In this document: positions 26,051 through 33,988 of the stretch, one piece after another
Layout of the letters: every line of letters begins with the position of its first letter
Numbering within the stretch: position 1 is the first letter of the stretch
Source: an uncultured Clostridia bacterium
GTDB taxonomy: Bacteria; Bacillota; Clostridia; Oscillospirales; Acutalibacteraceae
Reading direction: 5' to 3'
NCBI GenBank assembly: GCA_946186665.1
Contig: CAMHOE010000001.1
Span: 62,001-126,000 of the forward strand
DNA length: 64,000 bases
Notes under the pieces: generated by a model
Database searches by the model: none
Told to the model about the DNA's origin: nothing
Seen by the model: the letters and a program-made list of their open reading frames with translations, nothing else
Position numbers and translations under genes: made by a program

Positions 26051-26097
26051 TGCACAGACGGCATAAAAATGTTCCGTCTGTGCAAATTTCTTTTTTT
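26051..26097 (+). terminator. Terminator after the DUF503 gene
   Basis: 11-bp perfect stem TGCACAGACGG/CCGTCTGTGCA (26051-26061 with 26074-26084), then TTTCTTTTTTT. Confidence 0.88.
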
Positions 26098-26110
26098 ACA
26101 GCAGGATAAA

Positions 26111-26165
26111 TTCCACATAGATTCCAAATAGTTTCCTTATTAGTTCCAAAAAGGCGGATTATAAT
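26111..26165 (+). promoter_or_regulatory. 11-bp phased TTCC repeats next to a -10 box
   Basis: TTCC occurs at 26111, 26122, 26133 and 26144, exactly 11 bp apart, each followed by A/T-rich bases. The last repeat ends 12 nt before TATAAT (26160-26165), and no good -35 exists. This is the layout of promoters activated by OmpR/PhoB-family regulators, which bind 11-bp direct repeats in place of the -35 box. Such a regulator is encoded at 28858. Confidence 0.6.
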
Positions 26166-26231
26166 ATAGACATCCTAAAGGAAAACACAAAGGATAAAGA
26201 CAAAGTGACAAAATGAATGGAGGTTTTTACT

Positions 26232-27815
26232 ATGTTGAAAAGGACAATGGCTATAATAATATCGGCAATGCTTATATGCTCTTTAGCGGCTTGCTCAGGC
26301 AATGCAAATGAAGAAGCGAAGGATCTGGTATCCGGAGGCAGTGCTTCTGTAGAAACAGCAGCAGATGACAATACCGCAAGCGAAGATGAACTCAACGCAT
26401 CATCTTCTGACGACAGTTCTTCACAGAATGAAAGCTCACAGACAAGTACAACAGACGAAAGCTCCACAGTATCAGATAAATCGGGAAAGAGTTCGGCAAA
26501 AGGTTCAAAGGCAGACACTTCAACAGAAAGTGAAGCTTCATATGAAAGCACAACAGACAACATTAATGAAGATAGCGCTGCAACAGACAGCGGAACACAG
26601 GACGAGGTCGTAACAGAAATCATAACGACAACAAATGAAGCCGCAGAAGATACTGATACGATTGACAGCACCACAGCATCAGCTTCTGAAGAAGTTGAAA
26701 CGGTAACAGCTTCATACACATCAAACAGCAGCGGAGTTATCGATACAAGCAACCTTTTCTCAAATCGTGACCTGAAACAGACAGCAGATACTTCTTCTGC
26801 ACAGACAATAACTGTATCTGACGGACAGACGATCAGCATTACAGAGGAAGGCGTATATGTTATAACGGGCAGTGCTTCCGAATGTACGATAAGAGTAGAA
26901 GCAAGCAAGGAAGCGAAGGTACAGCTTGTACTGGACGGAGTAAGCATAACCAACAGCAGCACTCCTGCAATATATGTTGTATCAGCGGATAAATGCTTTG
27001 TTACCACTACAAGCACAGAAAACACCCTCAGTGTGACAGGAGCATTTGCAGCAGACGGCAGCACAAATACAGATGCAGTAATATTCTCAAAGGATGACCT
27101 TGTTCTTAACGGCACAGGTGTGCTGAATATAGTTTCATCTCAGGGCAACGGCATATCCGGCAAGGATGATATCAAAATCACCGGCGGAACCTACAACATT
27201 ACCTCAGCTCTTGACGGTATAGAAGCAAATGATTCTATAGCTGTCTGTGATGGAAACCTTACAATAAACTCCTCCAAGGACGGTCTTCACAGTGAAAACG
27301 ATGAAGATGATACAGTTGGCTGGATATACATTTACGGCGGCACATTCAATATCAGTGCGGCTTCGGACGGCATCCAGGGAACTACGTATACACAGATAGA
27401 CGGAGGTTCAATCAACATCTCTTCGTCTGAAGGAATTGAGAGTACCTATATCCAGATAAATGGCGGCAGCATCAACGTATCCGCAACTGATGACGGTATT
27501 AATGCTTCGCAGAAGAGCAGTTCGATAGGCACTCTGGTATTTGAGATCACAGGCGGCAGCCTGACTGTAACGATGAGCGGAAATGATGTTGACTGTATCG
27601 ATTCCAACGGAAGCATAATCGTATCAGGAGGTACGATAAGTGTTAATTATCCCGTTCAGGGACCTTCTGAGTCCTTCGACTGCGACGGCGCAGCAACCTA
27701 CACAGGCGGCACGATAATCATTAATGGCACACAGGTGGATTCAATTCCCCAGTCCATGATGGGCGGCATGGGTGGAATGAACGGCGGTATGAACGGCGGC
27801 AGAGGAAGATGGTAA
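26232..27815 (+). CDS. Cthe_2159-like carbohydrate-binding lipoprotein
   Basis: 527 residues. Lipoprotein signal MAIIISAMLICSLAACSG (lipobox LAAC), then a ~150-residue Ser/Thr/Glu/Asp-rich linker. Residues about 165-510 form a right-handed beta-helix-like domain with repeated GGTFNIS, DGGSINISS and NGGSINVSATDDGIN turns, matching the Cthe_2159 family that binds cellulose and pectic polymers and calcium. The end is glycine/methionine-rich (MMGGMGGMNGG). It probably decorates the surface and mediates substrate attachment. GGAGG precedes ATG 26232. Confidence 0.85.
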   Translation: MLKRTMAIIISAMLICSLAACSGNANEEAKDLVSGGSASVETAADDNTASEDELNASSSDDSSSQNESSQTSTTDESSTVSDKSGKSSAKGSKADTSTESEASYESTTDNINEDSAATDSGTQDEVVTEIITTTNEAAEDTDTIDSTTASASEEVETVTASYTSNSSGVIDTSNLFSNRDLKQTADTSSAQTITVSDGQTISITEEGVYVITGSASECTIRVEASKEAKVQLVLDGVSITNSSTPAIYVVSADKCFVTTTSTENTLSVTGAFAADGSTNTDAVIFSKDDLVLNGTGVLNIVSSQGNGISGKDDIKITGGTYNITSALDGIEANDSIAVCDGNLTINSSKDGLHSENDEDDTVGWIYIYGGTFNISAASDGIQGTTYTQIDGGSINISSSEGIESTYIQINGGSINVSATDDGINASQKSSSIGTLVFEITGGSLTVTMSGNDVDCIDSNGSIIVSGGTISVNYPVQGPSESFDCDGAATYTGGTIIINGTQVDSIPQSMMGGMGGMNGGMNGGRGRW

Positions 27816-27925
27816 TAACACTTCACTGCCAGATACATAAGAAAAGCCTGTATAGCGGTTGATACACACAATGACACAGCTATCAAAAATTTTTGATAAG
27901 ATAAAAACGAAAGGAAATGGTAAGT

Positions 27926-28693
27926 ATGAAAGTCAGAAAAGCGGTTATTCTCACGGCAATACTTGCAGCAGCAGTTGCAGCCGGCAGCACAATGACAGTG
28001 TTTGCCGCAGAGACTCAGACCTCAGATACCGAGCAGCCCTCAGTATCCGAAAGTCAGGGAAAAGATGACGAGGTGTCCGAAAACGATGCTGATGCTAAAT
28101 CGGGTGCTACAGCTAAGGGCAGTAAGGATAATTCCTCAGACTCCACAGATGGCAGTGCAGCTGATGACGGTACAGCAAGTGAAAAACCTCAGCGCAGACA
28201 AAGACCCACTGACCTTGAAGCTGAGGATGGTGAAAGACCTGCAAGACCGGACGGTGAAAACTCCACAGATTCAGAAACAGAGGACGGCGAAAGACCAGCA
28301 AGACCACATAGGGGCAGACATGCAAGACCTGACGGAGAAGGTTCCTCAGAGCTTGAAACTGAGGACGGTGAAAGACCTGCAAGACCCCACAGAGAGAAAA
28401 CCGATGCCGATGGAAGCGAAGCCGAAACCGGTGACGGAACAGAGTCGGACGACTCAACAGGAACAAGACTCATAAGAAAGGGCAGGGGCAAGTTCAGATG
28501 TGAAGCAGGTGCAGAAGGCGGACTTCCTGAAGGTGAATTCCCTGAAGGTGAACCCCCTGAAGGCGGATCCTCTGAGGACGGACAAACAGATAATGGCTTT
28601 GCAAAGAGGGGCAGACCTGAAAAATCCGGCAAAAGCTCTCAGCTTCAGCCCGATACAGAAGCATCGGCAGAAGCAACAGCTGCAAGTGTATAA
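27926..28693 (+). CDS. Secreted GERPARP-repeat low-complexity protein
   Basis: 255 residues. Signal peptide KAVILTAILAAAVAAGSTMT, cleavage near VFAAE. The mature part is wholly low-complexity: an acidic Ser/Asp/Glu segment, three DGERPARP units, RGRHARP, then EGxPPEGE-type repeats and a Gln/Ala-rich end. It has no cysteine except one and no recognisable fold. Arg-Pro and acidic blocks alternate, giving a polyampholyte. AAAGGAAATGG precedes ATG 27926. It sits between the Cthe_2159-like gene and the two-component system, suggesting an envelope role. No family recognised. Confidence 0.8.
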   Translation: MKVRKAVILTAILAAAVAAGSTMTVFAAETQTSDTEQPSVSESQGKDDEVSENDADAKSGATAKGSKDNSSDSTDGSAADDGTASEKPQRRQRPTDLEAEDGERPARPDGENSTDSETEDGERPARPHRGRHARPDGEGSSELETEDGERPARPHREKTDADGSEAETGDGTESDDSTGTRLIRKGRGKFRCEAGAEGGLPEGEFPEGEPPEGGSSEDGQTDNGFAKRGRPEKSGKSSQLQPDTEASAEATAASV

Positions 28694-28710
28694 TGAAACA
28701 ATACAAATAA

Positions 28711-28760
28711 ACAGCTCAGCCTGTACAGCTTCGTATCTGAAATGATACAGTCTGAGCTGT
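28711..28760 (+). terminator. Long hairpin after the GERPARP gene
   Basis: 15-bp stem with one mismatch (28711-28725 with 28746-28760), 18 nt after the stop codon. Followed by GAAGAAAAAT, so termination is plausible. Confidence 0.6.
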
Positions 28761-28769
28761 GAAGAAAAA

Positions 28770-28823
28770 TATACGAAAACCTGTGATTTTGCACTATGCA
28801 ATATCCGGGTTTTCGTATATAAT
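28770..28823 (+). promoter_or_regulatory. Inverted repeat overlapping the regulator promoter
   Basis: TATACGAAAACC (28770-28781) is repeated inverted at 28808-28819, and the right arm runs into TATAAT (28818-28823), 35 nt before the response-regulator ATG. It may be an operator or a second terminator. Confidence 0.5.
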
Positions 28824-28857
28824 ATTTTATAGAAAACTATTTCAGGAGCGGATAGGA

Positions 28858-29529
28858 ATGTCAAAAATACTTATTGCTGATGATGAAAAGGATATATCGG
28901 AGCTTATAAAAAGATATGCCATGAGAGAAGGGTACGAGGTAACTGCTGTAGAGGACGGTCAGCAGGCGATAGAGCTTTGTGAAAAAGAGGATTTCGATAT
29001 TATTATAATGGATGTGATGATGCCCGATACAGACGGCTTTACCGCAAGCAAAAGAATAAGGGAAATGAAGGATATACCAATACTGATGCTGTCTGCAAGA
29101 GGGTCGGAGTATGATAAGCTTTTCGGTTTTGAATCCGGAATTGACGATTATGTGACAAAGCCGTTTTCTCCGAAGGAGCTTATGGCAAGGATAAATGTCA
29201 TCATCAAACGGCACCGTCCGGCACAAAAAAAGGACACAGGTGTTATTAAGTTTGCGGGAATAGTTCTTGACACTCTCGGACATGAAGTGACTATTGACGG
29301 AGAAAAAGCGGAGCTTACCGCAAAGGAATACAGTATACTTCTTTATCTGATGCAAAATAAAGGAATAGTACTCAGCAGGGATAAGATACTCAACGAAGTG
29401 TGGGGCTACGATTATTACGGTGATGACAGAACGGTTGACTGGCAGATAAAGCTTTTGCGCGGCAAGCTTGGAAAATACAGGGAGCTTATCCATACCATAA
29501 GAGGGGCGGGATATAAATTTGAAGCTTGA
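28858..29529 (+). CDS. OmpR-family response regulator
   Basis: 223 residues. Receiver domain: acidic pocket ADDE, phospho-acceptor Asp52 (IIIMDVMMPDTDG), Thr/Lys pair LMLSAR and YVTKPFSPKEL. C-terminal winged helix: LTAKEYSILLYLMQNKGIVL, VWGYDYYGDDRTVDWQIKLL, IRGAGYKFE. It should bind DNA as a dimer on 11-bp direct repeats when phosphorylated by the adjacent kinase. Its 3' end overlaps the kinase start by 11 nt. Confidence 0.95.
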   Translation: MSKILIADDEKDISELIKRYAMREGYEVTAVEDGQQAIELCEKEDFDIIIMDVMMPDTDGFTASKRIREMKDIPILMLSARGSEYDKLFGFESGIDDYVTKPFSPKELMARINVIIKRHRPAQKKDTGVIKFAGIVLDTLGHEVTIDGEKAELTAKEYSILLYLMQNKGIVLSRDKILNEVWGYDYYGDDRTVDWQIKLLRGKLGKYRELIHTIRGAGYKFEA

Positions 29530-31090
29530 TTTTAAATCCTTTAAAATAAAACTCTGGCTGTTTTTTTTACTGTTCACAGCTTTTATTTTTATTGTACTCT
29601 GGCTGCTGCAAACTGTTTTTATACAGAATTTTTATAATTATATGCTCATTGACAATACAAAGACCGCAGCCGACACAATAGCAGAGAGCTGTACTGACGA
29701 AAGCTTTGGTGATACTATTGATGAGCTTTCATTGAGCAATTCTATTCTCGTCTATATAACCGACCTCAATGGCGAAATAATATACAGCTCTGACCAGTTC
29801 AAGGGGCTGTCGTCTAAGGAACACAGGAAGTTAAATGATACTAAAAGTGTTTTTTTTGCAAGGGAGAGTTCCGGCAATGAAACGTCCGGAGGCGAAGGTT
29901 CCTCAAGTGATACATCAAAGCCGGACGAACCGGCACCGGGATATTCCGGAAGTGAAGCTTCACGGCATTATGATGATGTATCCAGACCGCCTATGCCGTC
30001 TGAATACAGAAGTCTGCCGGAGGGCTACGGAGAATTTCTCACAGCTCTTGAAAGCTCTGACAGCGGCATATATGAAAATACAACAGACGGACTTTATACC
30101 TACGGCAGATATATCTATCCAGACGATGAGGAATGTTGTGTTTTATACATAAGCACTACATTGGACGCAGTAGGTCCTGCTGTAGATATTATCCGGATAC
30201 AGCTTATCTGGGTCACGATAATATCCCTTGCAATGGGCTTTGTGTTAGCGTGGTTTATTGCAAGGGGCTTTGCAAGACCGGTGGCGAAGCTCACGAAAAA
30301 GGCTGAGCATATTGGTCAGGACGACTATAATGAGGATTTTAAAAAGGGCTTCTGTTCCGAGCTTGACGAGCTGAGTGAGGTTCTTGATGAGACATCAGGC
30401 AAGCTGAAAAAGTCCAGAGTATTTCAGAGAGAACTGCTTGCGAATGTATCCCATGACCTGAGGACGCCTCTTACAATGATAAAGGGCTATGCTGAGATGA
30501 TAAGGGATATATCCAGAACCGATGAAGAACAATGCAATGCAGATGTTGAGGTAATAGTCAGGGAAGCTGACAGGCTTTCCGCTATGGTAAATGAAATACT
30601 TGAATATTCCGAGATGCAGAGCATTGAGATAGTCCCTGAGGCTGAGGCGGCAGATATGAGTGCGGTGGTCAGAAGGGTGTGTGATAATTTCAAGGCTTTA
30701 TACAGAAGTGAAGGCGGAGAAATAAAAGCGGATATAGAAGAGGGAATATTCATCAGCGGAGATGCGGGCAGACTGGAAAGGGCTGTATATAATCTCCTTG
30801 ACAATGCTGTAAATCACAACGGAGACAGCAAGGAGATACTTGTAGAGCTGAAAAGAACTGAAGGGAAAGCAAAGCTTTCCATAACGGATCACGGCAAAGG
30901 AATACCCCCGGAGGAGCTTGAAAGCATATGGGACAGATACTATACCTATCGTCAGCGTGACAAAAAGGGGGTATCAGGACTGGGACTTGCAATAGTGCGT
31001 CAGATCGTTGAGATGTACGGAGGCGAGTGCCGGGCAGAGAGCGAGCCGGGAAAAGGCAGCACGTTTATCATAATTTCAGATGCACTGTAG
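29519..31090 (+). CDS. Sensor histidine kinase
   Basis: 523 residues from TTG 29519, after GAGGGGCGGG. Two membrane helices (about 8-30 and 225-247) flank an extracytoplasmic sensor with a Ser/Pro/Gly-rich insert (residues about 115-165). Then HAMP (RGFARPVAKLTKKAEHIGQD), H-box ANVSHDLRTPLTMIKGYAE with His312, N-box NLLDNAVNHN, G1 DHGKGIPPEE, G2 GVSGLGLAIVRQIV. It is the partner of the regulator encoded just upstream. The ligand is unknown; the neighbouring surface proteins suggest an envelope or polysaccharide signal. Confidence 0.95.
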   Translation: MKLDFKSFKIKLWLFFLLFTAFIFIVLWLLQTVFIQNFYNYMLIDNTKTAADTIAESCTDESFGDTIDELSLSNSILVYITDLNGEIIYSSDQFKGLSSKEHRKLNDTKSVFFARESSGNETSGGEGSSSDTSKPDEPAPGYSGSEASRHYDDVSRPPMPSEYRSLPEGYGEFLTALESSDSGIYENTTDGLYTYGRYIYPDDEECCVLYISTTLDAVGPAVDIIRIQLIWVTIISLAMGFVLAWFIARGFARPVAKLTKKAEHIGQDDYNEDFKKGFCSELDELSEVLDETSGKLKKSRVFQRELLANVSHDLRTPLTMIKGYAEMIRDISRTDEEQCNADVEVIVREADRLSAMVNEILEYSEMQSIEIVPEAEAADMSAVVRRVCDNFKALYRSEGGEIKADIEEGIFISGDAGRLERAVYNLLDNAVNHNGDSKEILVELKRTEGKAKLSITDHGKGIPPEELESIWDRYYTYRQRDKKGVSGLGLAIVRQIVEMYGGECRAESEPGKGSTFIIISDAL

Positions 31091-31131
31091 TTATGAGTTT
31101 ATTTATTTCACATTATTCTCTGAAATATGTG

Positions 31132-31160
31132 TTCCAAAACGGGTCGGAATGTGTTATAAT
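31132..31160 (+). promoter_or_regulatory. Promoter of pyrK-pyrD
   Basis: TTCCAA (31132-31137), 17-nt spacer, TATAAT (31155-31160), 40 nt before the pyrK TTG. Confidence 0.6.
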
Positions 31161-31200
31161 AATAGCATTATAGATCTCTGATGAAAGGGAATGATGGTTC

Positions 31201-31959
31201 TTGAAATACGATGCACAGAATTGTGTACTTATCAGTAAGGATAAGCTTACAAAAACAATATACGATTTCAGATTACAGAACAAGGAGCTTGCGGCGCTTA
31301 CTAAGCCCGGACAGTTCGTACAGGTACTTGTGCCGGGAAAGACTCTGCGCAGACCTATATCCGTGTGTGATGTAAACGGTGACATTATACGTCTTGTCTT
31401 TGAAGTAAGGGGAGAGGGCACGGAAATACTGTCCCTCATGAAGCCAGGAGATGAAATAAATATCATAGCACCGCTGGGAAATGGTTTTGAGCTTGATAAA
31501 AACAAGAAAACCATATTCATAGGCGGCGGTATAGGTGTTCCGCCCATGCTTTACAGTGCAAAGCAGTGCGGAGAAAATGCCACGGTAATAAACGGCTTCC
31601 GCAATAAAGACGCTGTAATACTTTCTGAGGATATCAGTTCCTGTGTGGGAAATCTGATAATAACAACTGATGACGGCAGTTATGGTATCCACGGCTTTGT
31701 GACTCAGCCGCTTCTTGAGCTTATTGACTCGGCTGAAATGATATGCGCCTGCGGTCCTACACCCATGCTGAAAAATATTTCCGCTATGGCTAAGGAACAC
31801 AATGTACCCTGTCAGGTATCTTTAGAGCAGCGTATGGCGTGCGGCATAGGTGCCTGTCTTGGCTGTGCAGTGGCGGTTTACCGTGGGGACGGTTCTACAT
31901 TTTACAAGCACGTGTGCAAGGACGGACCGGTATTCAATTCTGAGGAGGTGGCTTGGTAA
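31201..31959 (+). CDS. pyrK: Dihydroorotate dehydrogenase electron-transfer subunit PyrK
   Basis: 252 residues. FAD-binding barrel (KPGQFVQVLVPGKTLRRPIS), NAD-binding GGGIGVPPMLYSAKQC, and the [2Fe-2S] cysteines in MACGIGACLGCAVAV and HVCKDGP. It passes electrons from PyrD to NAD. Start TTG 31201 with AAAGGGA upstream. The stop overlaps the pyrD ATG by one base, so the two are translationally coupled. Confidence 0.95.
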   Translation: MKYDAQNCVLISKDKLTKTIYDFRLQNKELAALTKPGQFVQVLVPGKTLRRPISVCDVNGDIIRLVFEVRGEGTEILSLMKPGDEINIIAPLGNGFELDKNKKTIFIGGGIGVPPMLYSAKQCGENATVINGFRNKDAVILSEDISSCVGNLIITTDDGSYGIHGFVTQPLLELIDSAEMICACGPTPMLKNISAMAKEHNVPCQVSLEQRMACGIGACLGCAVAVYRGDGSTFYKHVCKDGPVFNSEEVAW

Positions 31960-32867
31960 TGGCAGATCTGAGCGTAAATATAGCAGGTGTACATTTCAAT
32001 AATCCTATCATTGCAGCATCAGGCACTATAGGCTTCGGACGTGAGTACAGCGAATTTTATCCACTGTCTGTTTTCGGCGGTATCTCCTGCAAGGGTACTA
32101 CTCTGAAAGAACGCCCCGGCAATCCTCCGCCGCGTATAGCAGAGACGCCAATGGGAATGCTTAATGCTGTAGGACTGCAAAATCCCGGAGCAGAGCATTT
32201 TATAAAGCATGACCTTCCGTGGCTCAGAGAGCAGGGAACTGTTGTTATTTCCAATGTCGCAGGAAGTACCGAAGAGGATTACTGCAAGGCAGTAGAAATG
32301 CTTTCCGATACGGATATAGATATGATAGAGCTTAACATATCCTGTCCGAATGTTAAAGAGGGCGGTGTGCAGTTCGGCACATCCTGTGAGTCTGTTGCGG
32401 CTATTACAAAGGCTGTAAGAAAATACTGCAAAAAGCCGCTTATCATAAAGTTATCACCGAATGTTTCAGATATAGCTTCTATTGCCAAGGCAGCCGAGAG
32501 CGAGGGTGCAGACGCGGTTTCGCTGATAAATACCCTTACCGGTATGAGAATAGACATAAACACACGCCGTCCTATAATAAAGAATGTAACCGGCGGTATG
32601 TCAGGACCTGCTGTATTTCCGGTAGCTGTGCGTATGGTCTGGCAGGTAAAGAATGCTGTAAGCATACCGGTCATCGGTATGGGCGGAATTACAACATGGA
32701 AGGATGCAGTGGAGATGATAATGGCAGGTGCTGACGCGATACAGATAGGCACAGCACTTTTTACAGACCCCTATTCGCCTGTGAAGATAGCTGAGGGTCT
32801 TAATAATTATCTTGACAGTCATTCGCTTTCATCCGTTACAGAGCTTACACACAGCGTCATCATATAA
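31959..32867 (+). CDS. pyrD: Dihydroorotate dehydrogenase class 1B, PyrD
   Basis: 302 residues. NPIIAASGTIGFGREYSEF, KGTTLKERPGNPPPRIAETP, MLNAVGLQNPG, LNISCPNVKEGG with the class 1B active-site Cys nearby, and GGITTWKDAVEMIMAGADAI for FMN phosphate. It oxidises dihydroorotate to orotate in pyrimidine synthesis, using PyrK and NAD. ATG 31959 follows GAGGAGG. Other pyr genes are not in the window. Confidence 0.96.
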   Translation: MADLSVNIAGVHFNNPIIAASGTIGFGREYSEFYPLSVFGGISCKGTTLKERPGNPPPRIAETPMGMLNAVGLQNPGAEHFIKHDLPWLREQGTVVISNVAGSTEEDYCKAVEMLSDTDIDMIELNISCPNVKEGGVQFGTSCESVAAITKAVRKYCKKPLIIKLSPNVSDIASIAKAAESEGADAVSLINTLTGMRIDINTRRPIIKNVTGGMSGPAVFPVAVRMVWQVKNAVSIPVIGMGGITTWKDAVEMIMAGADAIQIGTALFTDPYSPVKIAEGLNNYLDSHSLSSVTELTHSVII

Positions 32868-32896
32868 AACCTTTACCATTATATACGGGGTGTTTT

Positions 32897-33532
32897 ATGA
32901 CAAAGATAATACTTGTGCGCCATTGTCAGGCGGAAGGAAATTTAAAAAGATTTTTTCAGGGAAAAATAGATTCAGATATAACCGAGCTTGGAAAGAAGCA
33001 AATAGCTCAGACAGCGGCACTTCTCAGCAGTGAGCCTATCGACGTGCTGATATCCAGTCCGAAGAAACGTGCGCTTCTTTCTGCTCAGGGTATAAATATT
33101 TATCACGAGCTTGAAATAAAGCTTGATGATTCCATTGTTGAGATCGACGCAGGAGCATGGGAGGGAGTACCGCTTGTTGAGGTAGAAAAGCTTTATCCTG
33201 AGCAGTTTTTTAACTGGAACGAGCGTCCGGAACTGTTCTGCGCTCCGGACGGCGAAAGCATGAGGGATGTTTATGACAGAGTAAGCAAGGCACTGATGAG
33301 GATAGTCCGTGAAAACAAGGGCAAGACTGTTTGTGTTGTATCTCATGGCTGCGCTATAAAGAACATGATGTGTTTTGTTTTAGGCATAGGGTTTGAAAAT
33401 ATAAAGGATGTTCCTATCGGCAGCAATATGTCTGTAAATATCATCAGCTTTGACGATGATATGAAACCCACTGTTATTGTAAAAAACTACTCTGAGCATT
33501 TGCAGGAGGGCTATAATTCATACATAAACTGA
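32897..33532 (+). CDS. Histidine phosphatase superfamily protein
   Basis: 211 residues. N-terminal IILVRHCQAEGN (RHC rather than the usual RHG), ISSPKKRALLSAQGI, EIDAGAWEGVPL and the second catalytic His in VCVVSHGCAIKNMM. Probably a phosphoglycerate-mutase-like or alpha-ribazole-phosphatase-like hydrolase; substrate unknown. The Gly-to-Cys change next to the phospho-histidine is uncommon but tolerated in this superfamily. It lies 29 nt after pyrD. Confidence 0.88.
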   Translation: MTKIILVRHCQAEGNLKRFFQGKIDSDITELGKKQIAQTAALLSSEPIDVLISSPKKRALLSAQGINIYHELEIKLDDSIVEIDAGAWEGVPLVEVEKLYPEQFFNWNERPELFCAPDGESMRDVYDRVSKALMRIVRENKGKTVCVVSHGCAIKNMMCFVLGIGFENIKDVPIGSNMSVNIISFDDDMKPTVIVKNYSEHLQEGYNSYIN

Positions 33533-33562
33533 CAGCGTTAAAATAATCAACGAAAGCATGGG

Positions 33563-33988
33563 ATGATTTTGATAATATTATCTGTAGATTACGGCAGAGT
33601 CAGGACAGGTATTGCCGTGTGCGATAAAAACGAGATAATTGCATCTCCTGTTGCTGTTATCAAGGAAGTGCATATGGAACGTCTTGCCGAAAGGATTACA
33701 GAGCTTTGCCGTGAAAAGGGTGCCGGGCTTATTGTTTTGGGACTTCCTAAAAACATGGACGGCAGCGAGGGGGACAGTGCAAAAAATGTACGTGAGTTTT
33801 CACTTATTCTAAAGGAAAAATCAGGTCTTGATGTTGTGCTTCATGATGAGCGCGGCACCACAATAACCGCACACGGATACCTTAATACGACAAATACAAG
33901 GGGAAAAAAACGCAAAGAGGTCGTGGATAGTGTAGCGGCCGTCATAATACTTGAGGACTATTTAAGGTACAGGAGGAATAGGTCATGA
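33563..33988 (+). CDS. ruvX: RuvX/YqgF Holliday-junction-resolvase-like nuclease
   Basis: 141 residues. RNase H fold signatures: LSVDYGRVRTGIAV, IVLGLPKNMDGSEG, LHDERGTTITAHGYL, and the C-terminal Asp in VVDSVAAVIILEDYL. YqgF functions in 16S rRNA 5' processing and has been linked to recombination. ATG 33563 or TTG 33569 could be the start; the ribosome site is weak. The stop overlaps the ATG of the next gene as ATGA. Confidence 0.92.
   Translation: MILIILSVDYGRVRTGIAVCDKNEIIASPVAVIKEVHMERLAERITELCREKGAGLIVLGLPKNMDGSEGDSAKNVREFSLILKEKSGLDVVLHDERGTTITAHGYLNTTNTRGKKRKEVVDSVAAVIILEDYLRYRRNRS

Noticed and set aside
26159..27115. 318-codon minus-strand frame inside the lipoprotein gene
   Set aside because: The sense strand encodes a lipoprotein with a clear lipobox and beta-helix repeats; the opposite frame is a by-product of Ser/Thr codon bias.
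28113..28632. Several overlapping frames in all registers of the GERPARP gene
   Set aside because: Low-complexity repeat DNA is open in many frames; only the frame from ATG 27926 has a ribosome site and signal peptide.
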